A stretch of DNA of 64,000 nucleotides from Sipunculus nudus (Eukaryota > Annelida > Sipuncula > Golfingiida > Sipunculidae). Shown one piece after another: positions 23,348 through 36,860 of the stretch. The notes under the pieces are model-generated. The model had not been told where the DNA came from, did no database searches, and worked only from the letters and a program-made list of their open reading frames with translations. The stretch is taken from positions 9,352,729-9,416,728 of the forward strand of contig CM049314.1 of NCBI GenBank assembly GCA_026874595.1, in the 5' to 3' direction. Position numbers and translations under genes: made by a program. How positions within the stretch are numbered: the stretch's first letter is position 1; each line of letters opens with the position of its first letter.

Positions 23348-24199
23348 TACGTGAATCTCCTACCTGCGGACAACTCAGTAAGGCGGACAACTCACTAATG
23401 CGGACACTAAATCTCAGCCCCTTCAAATTTGCCTCTATATTATGTTTAACGTAAACTCATTAAAGCGGACAACTCACTATCCCAGACAACGGACCCCCCC
23501 CCCCCCCCCCACACACGTATCCAGTACATATTACGACCCTCGAAAGCGGACAGAGATAGCCTTCGTCCGGATAGCTTGAGCATGGTGACAGACATCGCCA
23601 GTTCTATTTTTTGTTCACATATTTGCCTGGAGATGGCGCTCCGAGTTCGTGGCCCCGTTTGACCTGTTTAGGTCAAAGCGACCGCCCAAGCACAAATGTA
23701 ATTTGGTGAATCATCGTGATGTTACATGTGAATATACAGTCGAAATGTTGTTTATTTATATACATGTGTAGATATCACAATCATTACTTATTAAGATTAG
23801 CCGGTCAATCAAAAGAACTCTTCAATATACCTAGTGCAACCAATGCCAACCATCCATGAACTATGTTTACTTAGAAGAAGCATGGTACGTCGAAGTGATA
23901 ATGCCTAGATTAGTGTGCGAGGTCTAGCTGATAAAGTTGAAAGAGAGAAAGTTTTTGTCTTTCCCTTTTTTAATAATTATATTTTATAAATTACAAATGC
24001 AGATATAAGCTATTTTAAAGATGATTTAAGTAAAATTCATGTATTTCAAATTAAGCGTGAACATAATCAAAACAGAGGATATCAGTAACATTCAATGAAG
24101 ATTTGACGCAAAATGTCGAACTCCTCTAAACAGGACAACTTACTAATATGGACAAAATCTTCTAGTCCCTTCAGTGTCCGGCTTAGAGGAATTTCACTG
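23345..24199. mobile_element. pogo/Tigger-like MITE, 855 bp, TA target
   Basis: Left end CAGTACGTGAATCTCCTAC and right end (reverse complement) CAGTGAAATTCCTCTAAGCC are similar inverted termini, each flanked by TA. Subterminal words 'GCGGACAACTCA' (left) and 'GTCCATATTAGTAAGTTGTC' (right, reversed) repeat near the ends. Includes a poly-C run at 23494-23510. No transposase frame. Confidence 0.6.
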
Positions 24200-24941
24200 T
24201 ATATTTAGACACAATTTTAACCTGTAAAGTCACCAAAACTGCAGATAGTAAGATGGTAAATCATTGAATTGTTATCTCTTTATTAAATACTCCTCCCTAC
24301 ACCTATTGTAAAGTATTAATGAAGCACATTGTTGTGAAAGGCAAAAGCCAGCTGCACGGATAGAAAAAGATACATTTGCTCTGAAATATGATCTGCCAAT
24401 TTATATATAATCAAATGCCTACATTTCCCCTAATGATATAATACGCCCCTATTCTTCCGCCAGAGGCCGTCGAGCATTGAGGGGCGGCCGGGACTAAATG
24501 TTTCAACTGTCAAACTTTAAAAATTCTTAAAAGTTCTTTAGATGTCAAGGAAACACCTTCTGTGTACATTTCAAATGCTCATGCATACAAACTATTACTT
24601 ATTCCTTGAAGCCCTTTTCACTTAAACACCCTTATTTATGTAAATTGCCCTGAAAGAATTCTTATCCAACACACTCGATCGTACAGCATTTCCCTCATCA
24701 TTACATATACCTACATTTATACCTACATTTACCTAAAGTTTGATTTTTTAATAAACAATAGAAAAAAAATACCTACGTGTATTTCGGCTTTGAGCTCATT
24801 GTGGGGTTTGAATTCAAATGCCCATAACCCAGCAGGGCTGTACTCTTGTGAATCTAATTCGGCGCCGTGTGATATGCCCCTATCTTCGTAAGGGTTCTAA
24901 CCCATTGTGATACATCTTGTGCTTAGTCGACAAACAGGCAG

Positions 24942-25001
<60 letters not shown>

Positions 25002-25940
25002 TTGTGCAAAGGACCAACTCAGGTGACTTCAAGTCAAGGTTTCATATACACCACACATCATCAAGCATTCCAAGTTTCAAGACAATCCATGAACCCACCG
25101 CTGAGAAACTGGAATGATGGTTGTACTTTCGTAGTCTCAACAAATTTAATTTAAATTAATATAAAATATGAAACTATAACTTGAGACGAGGACAGTGGTT
25201 GCATATAGAAAATTTTGCCAGATTAAGATAGCAAATTTCGTTTTTTGTGTAAAAAAAATATGCAGGTCCCGACATCAGACTTGTCCAAAGGATAGACTGC
25301 ATGTCCATGTTCAATAAGGAAACGTTTCATGACAACCAGTTCACCCTCTGATGAGAAAATAAAAAGGGCCTATATATGGCGCCGGTAGTCTCATATAAAA
25401 GATAAAGCTTCCAAAGATACAGAGTAGATTTCAAGACGGTCCATTCACCAGTTATTGGTGAATATCGGATTTATTCCTTTTCTCACACAAGTGTGTGGGC
25501 TGATTCTTTTCAGTCTTTGCATGCTGATTTTTTTAAAGGTGAAGATAAGAACCATTTTAAATTTTATGAACAAACGCAAACTCTTAAACAATAACAAGCA
25601 TCTTAAAAAATGTTCAAAATAATTTCCTACTCCAGATGCTCACATAGGCCTATACTACGTGGGTTACCGTAAATTAAGTTGTTTTAGGGAGATTCCGCCT
25701 GTCAAATGCATACCATTTTCGCCCAAGATATCGGGCGGAAGGATGTATGTATACACAAAGGGTGATCGCTAGAGCTCAGATGTCTTTCATTGAGTTGAGC
25801 TAATAGCTAGAATAAATGGGAAGACCAAACAAAAGTCTCGAACTCTCGATACCTGCCGCTACCGCTGTAATATTTCCTTAGAAGTACACCAGATGTCGCC
25901 ACAAGCTAACGACAGTCGTGTCTGGTGAATGCACTAACAG
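24200..25940. other. No gene recognised
   Basis: AT-rich sequence with one (TA)n microsatellite at 24942-24998. A faint tRNA-like phrase near 25845 (reverse: GAGAGTTCGAGACTT) is too weak to call. Confidence 0.5.
24942..24998. repeat. (TA)n microsatellite
   Basis: About 28 TA units. Confidence 0.92.
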
Positions 25941-26839
25941 CAAGTTGTATGAGCGTGTCAACAATTAATCGAACTTTTGTAAAGATTTAAAATTATAATA
26001 GAACAGAAATACCTTCAGTAATGTACATAGAGAACTAACAAACAAATAACCATGTGGTCCAACAAGTAGAAAGGGCTTGGAATGTCTTTACATTACATAA
26101 ACGACAAAGAAAAAAGACAAACTTATAGATCTACAAGGTGAATTTGATAATTCTATTTATGCCTTGAGAAATACTTTTAACAATGAGTATGGCTCAATCT
26201 ATACTGCAATATAATTCAATGTTTATACGTGTGTTTATTCGTGTTGTTATGCAATAACACGAAATATGAAGACGTTTAATATGTTTTAATTAAAACAGCA
26301 TCATAGAGAAAGTAAACAAGTCAAAAGAGAAAATCTGGAACAATCCTGTGATATGTTGACTCCATGGTTTCTCACTTTACCTATATGTACCATCTGTGAT
26401 GATGTAGCACCAATATTCCAGACGAGTCTATTCCATTCGCCTGTATATGAAATTAACGCAAATGTAAGTGCATTTACGTCTGAACCCAAGCATTTACAGT
26501 ATTCCATGAACATTGACAATACTGGTTTGCTCTCGTCCAGACTCTTCGACAAACCTAACTTACTCGTATTTTTGTAAAGATTTCAAAGTTATAATAGAAC
26601 AGAAAGCTTGCAGAACACATCCAGTAATGTACAGAGAGAGCCAACAAACAAAAACCCCTGTAGTCCAATATACAGAAAGGGCTTGGAATGTCTTTACATT
26701 GCATAAACCGCAAAGTGAACAATTAAAAAGCATGTATTATATTGTTCTTTATTAATGCTTTCAGTACCCCCGTGAGTTAAATTAACTTATTTCAATATAT
26801 ACACAAAAATTTAAATACCGGGTGGCAAAGTAGTGTTCA

Positions 26840-26967
26840 GGTATACGTTAAATGCCTTGGTGCATTTGCATTTGATAATACTTAATAGCATTTGCATTTT
26901 ATGTATTTGTAAAAAAAGTACAAGTATTTGCATTCAAATGCACTGAATTGTTTTTGAGCCCAACCCT
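26840..26967 (-). mobile_element. hAT-like terminal fragment
   Basis: The minus strand begins CAGGGTTGGGCTCAAAAACA at 26967 and continues with 'AAATGCAAATAC' words. It is the same type of terminus as the large element ending at 60576. No left end found; truncated copy. Confidence 0.5.
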
Positions 26968-27022
26968 GATAGTAACCCGTTATGTTTGAATAACTAATAT
27001 TACGTTTCCATACAGCGTATTC

Positions 27023-27075
<53 letters not shown>
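27023..27075. repeat. (TA)n microsatellite
   Basis: About 25 TA units, with a shorter run following at 27083-27100. Confidence 0.9.
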
Positions 27076-27081
<6 letters not shown>

Positions 27082-27725
27082 AGTATATATATATATATAT
27101 TTTGAAAGTATTCCGTGAATAACGACTACTGGTTGGCTCTCGTCAAGAGTCGTCGACAATTCAAAATTAATCGAACTTTTGTAAATATTTCAAAGTTTTA
27201 ATGCCTAGTGGTTGGCTCTCGTCAAAAGTCGTCGCCAAACCATTTACCACCAATATCTCTGTGGATGATGCAAGCTACCTTTAGGTCGCCGTACACTGCA
27301 TGCAGCCAGCAACATGTAAAGGTAACAGCATGGTGGACCGGCAAGCCCGGCTACACTCACTCGATTGCCCCTAAGCTGACCTGACTCGCCCTATGTCCCC
27401 GTACGTGTATCCCTACATTACTAAGTATAAAGTTCCGGCTGTCCACCCCTGTAACCAGCCATCGGTCTCCCCCTGTCACTACAAGTTAACATGAAATTCT
27501 ATCTTACACCCAGCTATATATATCCCACGGTTCCTCAAATGCATATACTTTACACATGTAACCCCGTACCTTCCCCATTTTAGTACTCGGATGATTGAAT
27601 AAAAAAAAGAATAGAACTCTAGTTTCCTTAGCATGAAGACCACTCACGCTAATTTTATTCTATTTTATCTATACTAAATTTGTAGCGATAAGATACCTAG
27701 CACGTATATTACCCTAGATTGTGTA

Positions 27726-27779
<54 letters not shown>
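27726..27779. repeat. (TA)n microsatellite
   Basis: About 26 TA units. Confidence 0.92.
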
Positions 27780-27782
<3 letters not shown>

Positions 27783-29875
27783 AAGTGAATTACATGTTTT
27801 TATATTTCACTTTTTTTTATTATGCTTCCCGCCTGCAAAGAACAAATTTTTTCATGCGAGCTCATATTATATGTAGACTTTATATAATCATGATTATTTA
27901 GTTATTAATAATTTTTAATCAAATAAGTGGATGAAATACCGGCAGACACCCAAAACAGCACCGGTCCATAGGTTCAATACACGCACAGCTTCTTGCACAG
28001 GCTCACAGGGGGTTTCAGAGCGCCACCGTGTGTCTGTGTAAGAGACTAATGCATGCATACATGAAATGACCTCTTTTATAAAACACTACTTGTTTGGAGG
28101 GGATCCCAGCCTCGCTTTGAGTTTGTGCATAATTAGCAAGGCGGGAAACGTTGACAGCTGATACTGTGTGCAGATGACTGGTTCGGACCCGGGTTGGTAA
28201 GTAATAAGTAATCAATGGATAAACACATATACATCAGGTAATATTCAAATGTTTACCATTTTTCAACACCGCGTAACTGAATGACAACAATCGACTGCCA
28301 GCGCAGATGTCGGTAGTTCGCACACCTTAGTCGCAGTTGGTCCCAAGGGCTGCACGGTACATTAGTCATTACATTTACAGTAAACTGGGAATTCCAATAC
28401 GTCTGATGCTGGTGCAGTGGTCAACAGGCGACGCAGGCAGAGTTAGGTTCACACCATCACATCGCACCAAACTCATTGTATTTGGCGCTAAACGTAATTA
28501 ATATCAAGTTTTCGACCAGAATTTTCTCAAATGACTAACATTTTACTCAATTCTTGTTATTCCTAGCGTGATTATTATTGATGAATGAGTCATTAATGCC
28601 AATGTTATTCATTGTTAAATGTTAAGGCATGCTTCATTGACTTTACCAGTTTACTGGCTATTGTGGTAGAGCTTAATTAGGTGATGCTAATTAATTGTTT
28701 ATGTTCAAACTGTACTATTAACTTTATATGTGAAGAACCATGCGTTGATACCATTTTCTACATTTATAATCTTTGGGTCACATTTCATGTGGATGTAAAG
28801 TTTCATTTAATTTCATAAGGTAGTTTTTGTATAATGTGTTAGTAACATGAGGAAACACAGATTTAATTAATTGCTGTAACAGAATGTAAATTTATGAATC
28901 TTGGCATGATCCTATCAGTGTTAATGAGCAGCCCATCAGTGTCACCCTGGTAGCATCAGGGTCAAAGTATAATGATGCTGCCAGATGTCTGGACAGCAGC
29001 AGTTTTGATCTGACCACTGAGCTGGACACATCAACTGACCAGCATGCTGTATACATATATTTACTGAATATACCAACTCTTCCACTCGAGGACTTCTTAT
29101 TGTTGTTTGTTTTTTACTAATTCCCCACAAACACAAGATCCCGAGAGCGCTACAATACTATACTAAAATTTTATTTGAGTTAAAATATTTTTAGAAACCA
29201 AAACTCTTATCATGATCAACTCAGTTAACATTAATGTGGATTTAATCAAAATAAAGGGTCTTTACCCGTGTAAAACTATTTGTAAAAACTTTGTGTAAAA
29301 GTTTCCATTAGAGCAAACACAAAAAATTGATTCTGTGATAATAACCCTGGGGTTTTTCCATTTGTGCAAACACTTTCACCATTAGGTGAATGTCTCAAAG
29401 TAGCGTTTCAGAGGCCTGTCCCATTGCATTCAATTCATGTGGAATTCCATAAAATAAAGTCATAAAGGGAGTTCACCTTTGCCTGAAGCAAAGCCAACAA
29501 TAGCAACATGTATGCTGAAGAGACGGATGTTCATTGATGTTGATGTGGAGAGATCGGTAGAATTTTAAAAATGAAACGCTTTAATTTGTTTATATGATGC
29601 CACCTCTCTCTACCACACAGATGTTTAACTAATAAGCAACATGTGACAATGGAAGTATGGGAAAGGAATTTACAGGGAAAGTAACTTTTAATACATCAAG
29701 TGACATATTCTTCATTTTCAGATAATTATTGTAATTCTAGAATATTACACCCTTTGGTAATTTACACAAAATTCCCCAAATGGATTTAAAATTTCTGAAA
29801 TGTAACCATAGAGAAAAATCATGTTAGAAATCAGGTGATAGATCACTTATAATTATGGAAACACACCCCTTGAAT
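27780..29875. other. No gene recognised; possible tRNA-like SINE remnants
   Basis: At 28140-28200 the plus strand has 'GACAGCTGATACTG' and 'TGGTTCGGACCCGG', spaced like pol III A and B boxes. At 28410-28465 there is a weaker similar pair ending GGTTCACACC. Neither has a confirmed second copy in this window, so I leave them as hints. Confidence 0.35.
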
Positions 29876-31504
29876 CAGGGTTCGGGTAAAATACATATTT
29901 GTAATTGTATTTAAATACAGTCAAAGTGTGTATTTGTAATGTGAAAAAATATATTATTTGTATTTTTATTTGATCTCAATATTTGATGTATTTGATCAAA
30001 TACTGTACAAATACATATGTATAAATAAATATCCATATCTGCAATAATTTTGAAAATTTAACTACTACCTAACTTTTAAAGAACCCAAAAGGTAGCGTCA
30101 AGGCAAGTGTTTCACTTCTTCTTGGTGTTTGCAATCAAAAATGTGCCTGGATAATTAATTGCTTAGTCACTGTGCTCACGGTCCATAAATGCTCATGGCT
30201 GTAATTTTTTTTTTAACTTTGTAGAATATTGAAGGACTCTGATCTCTAAAAGTACACAAGTACCATATTTTCTCAAATGATTCAGAATGAAAAAAATAAT
30301 TATTATCTTGGAATTACGAAATAAAACAATAAAAAATGAGTAAATTTAGTTTTGCTGACATATGGACCATCAGTGTTGTTTCATAGATGGGCAATAATGC
30401 CAGAAGTTTAAATATCTTCCTTATATAAGACCAAGGTGCCAATATTTGTCACATTTGTTTGATTAAATCAGTTTCTCCTGTTCTTTTTTTCCCTTCTGAT
30501 AATCTTTAAATATGAGATTCTCTGTGAAAACTTATTATTTCGTTGTTTTATAATGGTAAATTATATAGATGGGTCTCACGTTTAGGCTGCCATACCCCGG
30601 TACTTGACAGTCGACTTTCAATCAGCTGTTAAGGCCACATGGAGTAACTTTCAATAACAGATATTGCTTAAACTTTATAAATATTTTTGTGCCTATCATT
30701 TACTGAATTACAGTCTGCAAGGACCAAATCTAAGTTTATTTCCATGCTGAATAAAACAAAAGACGAAACGAGTTAAAATTCCTGAACTGCTCAAGGTAGT
30801 GCAGCAGGAGCCGCTCCCCAGGAGTGGGGGGTCCGAGCGGTGAAGCGTTAATTGCTTGTGTAAGGAAGACTGCCAATGCTCAAGACAACATCCCTTTGAT
30901 AATTAATTACATAGGAAAACCGCCGGGGTGCAAGGCTGCCATCACAATCCTTTGATGATAAATTAGTACGCTATATCAAAACACGCCATAACCAAATGAG
31001 TGACCGTTACAAACTCCGCATGAATGGTTAGACACTGTTAGTGAACAGAACAGTTAACAATAACAAAATTTAATGAAATGACGAACAACAGATCATATAA
31101 AAGTTTTATTTCACATGTCAGAAATAAGAGTAATTAGTATAGGTGTGGCCTTGCTTGATCTCTTGTAACACACGCTGAGATCGCATGATTTGGGCATTCC
31201 CAATAAAATGTGCATACATTAAACACGTTTGCAGCATAGTTATACCACTTGCAATTGGAATAAACTGGCACTTTTAGAGAGATGACGTTGTATGGATAGG
31301 TATACTGAATAATAAAAGGCCCATGTTTTGAGAATGTCAATAATTATATATTTATAAATATAGTAAAGGGCAATATGGGAGGGCAAAACAGTTAATTGTC
31401 AACAGGTGCTGCGAATGTTTTATGTGAGGCGATAATTTGCGGTAATGGGTCCTCTCTGGCCTGGTAAGGGCTTAGACCAAGGATAGTTTATTTAAGTTGC
31501 ATTT
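29876..31504. mobile_element. Left arm of the hAT-type element
   Basis: Sequence between the left hAT terminus and the first HINE insertion. It contains the subterminal 'TATTTGTA' words, the 28-base inverted match (30261-30288) and otherwise unrecognised sequence, including a GC-richer stretch at 30790-30950. No coding exon seen. Confidence 0.55.
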
Positions 31505-32904
31505 TTAGCTCAGCTGACTGAAAGTCATCTGAGCTATAGCGATCACTCTTTGTCGGTTGGCTGTCCGTCCGTCCTTTAATAGGGCACGAATCGTTACCGC
31601 AGGACCTGGAATCTTCTAACTTGGCATCTTGGGAGGTCCATAAAAAATCTCCTTGGAAACCTTAAATTCGGTCTCAGTTACCCATATTTTTGGAGCTATG
31701 GGGCTCCGAAGTATTCCCCAGAATTATGGAAAATTTGATACAAAAGCTCAAGTATCTGAACAACGAATGCATTGATCACCATGATTTTTTGCATGGATAT
31801 TGATCATGGAGTGTTTCATCAGTTTCTGCAGACTGGTGGCATCACCTGTATTTTTTAGATTTTTAGCTCAGCTGACTATAAGTCATCTGAGCTATAGTCG
31901 TGGTCCATTGTCCGTCGTCCGTCCGTCTGTCCGTCCGTTTGTCCGTCCGTAGATGTGGCATGTTTTGAAACCGTAAGACCTAGGAATCCAAAATTCAGCA
32001 TAATGTTAGATGTCCCCAAAATCTCCTACCAAGCCGAAAACTGGGTCTTTGTGACTTCGTTCCTTTGAGAAATTAAGGAAAAACCTCAATTTTTTATTAA
32101 AATCCTTTTTTCACACTTCAGGACTGCCTAATATCAAAACCACTCATCTGTTTTTCCTCATATTTACCATAAATATTCCTCTATATTGTTCCTATATACA
32201 TGCCAGAAATTAAGTCTGTAAAGTATAAATTCTTTAAGTTATGGGCCCAAACATAATGGACTTTGTAAAAAATCAGGAAAAATAATAACTCACTAAACAT
32301 GAAGAATTTTGAAACTAGAGTCTATTTTCTCAAGTATATAACTATGTTTAATTAAGATTCAATTGTTCACCCAAAATTAGATCCGAATTTTGTAAATTTT
32401 TTAAGTTATTAGCATAAAAAAAAAATCAGTACCTTAAATTTTGCCCAACTTTGACCATGGCACGTTTTTTTCCTGTAAGCACCATTGATTTAATTTTTAC
32501 AGCATGTAAACATAAATATTAAGTTTGTGTAAATCTGAAATTTGAAAATAAAAGCTTGAAAATTAAGCTAGTTATTGACTTTTTAGCTCAGCTGACTATA
32601 AGTCATCTGAGCTATAGTCATGGTCCATTGTCCGTCATCCGTCCGTCTGTCTGTCCGTCCGTCCGTCTGTCCGTCTGGATGTCCGTCCGTAAGACTGGCA
32701 CGTTTCTACACCGTTGGACCTACGAATCTGAATTTTGGCATATAGTTAGATGTCCCCATAATCTCCTACCATGCCAAAAATTGGGTCAATATGACTTTGT
32801 TCCTTCGAGATTTTAAGGAAAAACCTCAATTTTTTTATTAGAAATCTATTTTCACACTTCAGGACTGCCTAATATCAAAACCACTCATCTGGTTTTCTTC
32901 ATTT

Positions 32905-35502
32905 TTAGCTCAGCTGACTATAAGTCATCTGAGCTATAGTCGTGGTCCATTGTCCGTTGTCTGTCCGTCCGTCCGTCCGTCCATAGATGTGGCACGTTTT
33001 GAAACCGTAAGACCTAGGAATCCAAAATTCGGCATAATGTTAGATGTCCCCAAGATCTCCTACCAAGCCGAAAACTGGGTGTTTGCAACTTCGTTCCTTT
33101 GAGAAATTAAGGAAAAACCTCAATTTTTTATTAAAAACCTATTTTCACACTTCAGGACTGCCTAATCAGAAACCACTCACCTGTTTTTCCTCATATTTAC
33201 CATTAATAATCCTCTATATAGTTCCTATGTACATGTCAGAAATTAGGTCTGTATTATATGATTTAAAAAAAGTTATGGCCTCAAACATAATGCATTTTGT
33301 AAAAAATCAGGAAAGATATTTGATCACTTAAAACAAAATATTTTAAAGCTATGGACTTTTTTCCAGTAATATAACTTTAATTAATCAAAATTAAATTGTA
33401 TACCCAAATTTAGATGAAAATCTTTTAAATTTTTAAAATATTAATAAAAATAAAAAATTGGTACCTTAAATTTTGCCCAACTTTGACCATGGCACGTTTT
33501 TTTCCTGTAAGTACTGTGGATTTAATTTTCACAGCATGTTTTTGTTAGCATTTCAACTGTTAACACAAAAAAGTTGAAACCAGTTGATCAAAAACTGTAG
33601 ATTTTAATCAAGTTTTCAATCACCATGTAACATATTGTTTACATCAAGCTAGTGTTATGCAGTTTGCAAGAGCTCAGCTCCCCAGCTTCAGCTCTAAGTT
33701 CCTTAAATTTGGCATACAGTTAGATGTCTCCAAAATGCCCTACCATGCCAAGAATCTGGTCACTAGGACATTCGAGATATTAATGAAAAACTTCATTTTT
33801 CCATTAAAAACCCATTGTTACACTTCAAGACTGCCTAATATCAAAACCACTGATCTGACTTTAATCATAAATAATATACATATTTTTCATTCTCAATGCA
33901 CATGCCAGAATGATGTCAGTATTGTGTAATTGTTTTAAGTTATGGGCCCAAACATAATGCACTTTGTAAAAAATCATGAAATATATTTACTCCCTTAACA
34001 AGAGCATTGCTGAAGCTAGAGATTTTTTTGTCAGGGATGTAACATTATTTAATCAAGATTCAATTGAATACCTAAAATTAGTTCTGAATTTTTCAAATTT
34101 TATTTAGTATAAATATAAAATTAGTACCTTAAATTTTGCCCAACTGTGATCATGGCACGTTTGTTTCCTGTGAGCACTGTTGATATAATTTTCATATCAG
34201 GCACACATAAGCATTTCAGCTTTTTAGTTTAGAAAGCTAAAAAGAAATTGGCCAAAAATTGTAGCTTTTATTAATGTTTTTTATGAGACCCTGTCAGATT
34301 TTGGCTCTCTCCAGCCCCTCTTGAGTCACCTGTATGTTGACCTTGTTGACCTTTCATCAAATTATGCACGCTTGAGGCGAGGCATACATGGAATCCAGGC
34401 AGCTTATGGCAAGCCACAGTTGATCCAGGTGTCCAACCCAACTCATCTAGTAGTTTTAACCAAGAACATAACAAAAAACAATAATTTAATAAATTTTTAT
34501 TGGTTTTTAATAACAAATTAAAGAAAAATAGAAAAGGAATTTGTTAGTTTATAATAACAGGAAATTAACTTGCAGTTACTGATGATATAAGAATCTTGTA
34601 TCGATGGGTAGAATGTCACATATTCCAAATAACACCATGCAGTCACCTATGGCATTTTTCAGTTCAATTTTAATGATAAAGAAGTAAATCATATTATTCA
34701 TTACTAATCATTAGGGATCATATGAAGGAAATTAGACAAAGATGCAGTTGATAATATTAATCTAGATTCCTGCTGTGTCTAGTGTGTACAATGATGTGAA
34801 ATTAGTCCAAAATGAATTTTTTACAGTTATTTTTTAATATAAATAAAAGCCATAAAACCAGGTACTTATGATCATTATTTAAATGTGTGAATTTTGTATA
34901 TTCTGGATTTTCAACATCATTGTTTGCTGAAAACTGAATAAATTCCAGACATGGTGCAAATACTTTGTAATTGTATTTAAATACGAATATGATTTTGTAC
35001 TCCATTATAAAATTTCTTGCATAAAGAATGGGAATTCAGGTAAAAATGAAAATATATGAATACTCATGCAAATACTTTCAAAATGTATTCATGAATGCAT
35101 TCATGAATATATTCTTTAATATTATTTTAATAATCATATCAGTTATATTTCATTTTAAAAAATCATGATTCTCTTATTATTTTTAATAAAAATTATATTT
35201 GGGACAATATTTGTATTTTTTTTAATAAATAGTTAAACTCTTATATTATATTTTCTGCTTATAAGTTATATGGCCAAGTCAAAATCTGTGTGACAATAGT
35301 ACTCCATTTGTTAATAAAATTAATGAAATCAATCCTCTTCCCTGTCTCCAAAGGTACTATCAAAATCATACATAAGCTAAACAACAACAACTAATAATAC
35401 AGCTTATATTTATTACCACACAAAACCAGCATGTGCCTCATTTCTAAATAATATTTTTTTATCATATATAACAGCTGAGCGTCGGGACCCATAGGTCCCT
35501 TG
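32905..35502 (+). mobile_element. HINE-like element H4, inserted in H3
   Basis: It starts TTAGCTCAGCTGACTATAAG and ends CAGCTGAGCGTCGGGACCCATAGGTCCCTTG. The H3 flanks 'CATCTGGTTTTCTTCAT' and 'TTACCATAAATATTCCTCC' are joined in the uninterrupted paralogue at about 55152-55180, which identifies this 2.6-kb block as an insertion. Inside are two units of about 690 bp starting at 'GGCATAATGTTAGATGTCCC' and 'GGCATACAGTTAGATGTCTC'. Confidence 0.65.
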
Positions 35503-36059
35503 TTACCATAAATATTCCTCCATATGGTTCCTATGTACATGCCAGAAATTAAGTCAGTATTATTTAATTTAAAAAAGTTATGGGCCCAAATATAATGGAC
35601 TTTGTAAAAAAATGAGGAAAGATATTTTGTCACTTAAGACCAAAAGTGTTAAAGGTAGGAATTTTTTTTTCAGTAATACTACTTTAAATAATCAAAATTA
35701 AATTGTATACCAAAAATTAGATCAAAATCTGTTAAATTTTTTAGCTCAGCTGACTTTCAGTCATGCTGGGCTATAGCGATGGGTCTTTGTCCGTCGTCCT
35801 TCCGTCTGTCCGTCCGGCCGGCCGTCCGGCCGTTAGCAGGGCACAAATTGTAACCGTAGGGGCTAGGGCCATTAACCCTATGCAGTCTTAGAGGTTATAA
35901 AAAGATCTCCTTGCAAACCTGAAATTAGGTCACTGCGACCTATATTCTCGAAGTTATGGGGTGTGTTTGCACCCCCCAGAAATAACTCTTTGAGACAAAA
36001 TTTTCATCTCAAACCTACCATCTTTCACATACAGCTCACCTACCAACAGGGGAAGAACC

Positions 36060-36860
36060 ATAATTTTTTTGAGGTCAAAAGGTCAAAGGTCAAGGTCACA
36101 GGAGCCTCTTCTTTGAAAAGCCTGTGGATGCATTTTAAGCCAACCCTTTCATTCCAATTCTTTGATTTTTCACATATAGCTCACCTACTAAGTTGGAGAA
36201 GAATCCTATAGATTTTGAGGTCACAAGGTCAAAGGTCAGGGTCACAGGATCCACTTCTTTGAAAAGGTTGTGGACACATTTCAAGCTAGACTTTTCATTC
36301 CAAACCTTCCAGCACTGATATCGCTTCTCTGCCAACAGGGGAAAAGACCTGTTGATTTTGAGGTCAAAGGTCAAGTTCACAGCACCCACTTCTTGCGTGG
36401 AGTCATTTTCAGGCAAACTTTTCAATCTGTACCTTCCATCTGTCATATATGGCTTACCTACCAATAAGGGAAGAAGCCTATTGATTTTGAGGTCAAAAAG
36501 TCAAAGGTCAAGGTCACAATATTTAATTGTTCTAAATGCTTGTGAGCATATTTCAAGTGTTACTGTTCAACCCAAACCTTCAGTCTTTCACACATGCCAC
36601 ATCTATGCATCACTCAGTTTGACTCAAACTTCATATTTATGGGTCTTTTTGCTTGAATAAATAACCTATTGATTTTGGGGTCAGCTGGTCAGCAGGTTAA
36701 AGGTTGCAGGTCAAAGTTATTCACCCATTGGTTGCCAAGTAATTACACCAGATTTAAGTGGTTAGTAGTTACCCATCATTTAGAAAGAATCCAGTTGATA
36801 TATGGGCGAAAGGCCAAGGTCATAGGTCAGGGATGTTCACAATTACTTATTTTATAGACC
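36060..36860 (+). repeat. Diverged tandem units of about 140-155 bp with AGGTCA half-sites
   Basis: Units near 36060, 36210, 36350, 36480 and 36670 share 'GATTTTGAGGTCA..AAAGGTCA(A/G)GGTCACA', then 'CTTCTTTGAAAAG' and 'CATTCCAA.CTT'. The AGGTCA repeats form direct repeats spaced by 0, 1 or 2 bases. This is the internal repeat of H5. Confidence 0.75.

Larger units (their letters stand above)
25960..27240 (+). repeat. Diverged tandem repeat, period about 600 bp
   Basis: The phrase 'TTTTGTAAAGATTT' followed by 'ATAATAGAACAGAAA' and, further on, 'AGAAAGGGCTTGGAATGTCT' occurs at about 25975-26090 and 26570-26690. A partial third unit lies at 27165-27205. A second shared phrase, 'TGGTT(T/G)GCTCTCGTC', lies at 26523, 27131 and 27212. 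Units are strongly diverged. Confidence 0.6.

Noticed and set aside
28140-28200. tRNA gene
   Set aside because: A and B box-like words are present, but no cloverleaf with acceptor pairing could be formed by eye; at most a SINE head.
28942-29136. Minus-strand 64-codon open frame
   Set aside because: No start context, no homology recognised and no splice signals; length is expected by chance.
31900-32700. (CCGT)n tracts as telomere-like or coding repeats
   Set aside because: They sit at a fixed place just after the TTAGCTCAGCTGA start in every copy (31912, 32637, 32955, 35790, 37630, 50636, 54896), so they are part of the element.
34271-34521. Overlapping open frames on both strands
   Set aside because: They fall in a repeated segment of the HINE-like family (paralogue at 53995-54240) with no protein resemblance.
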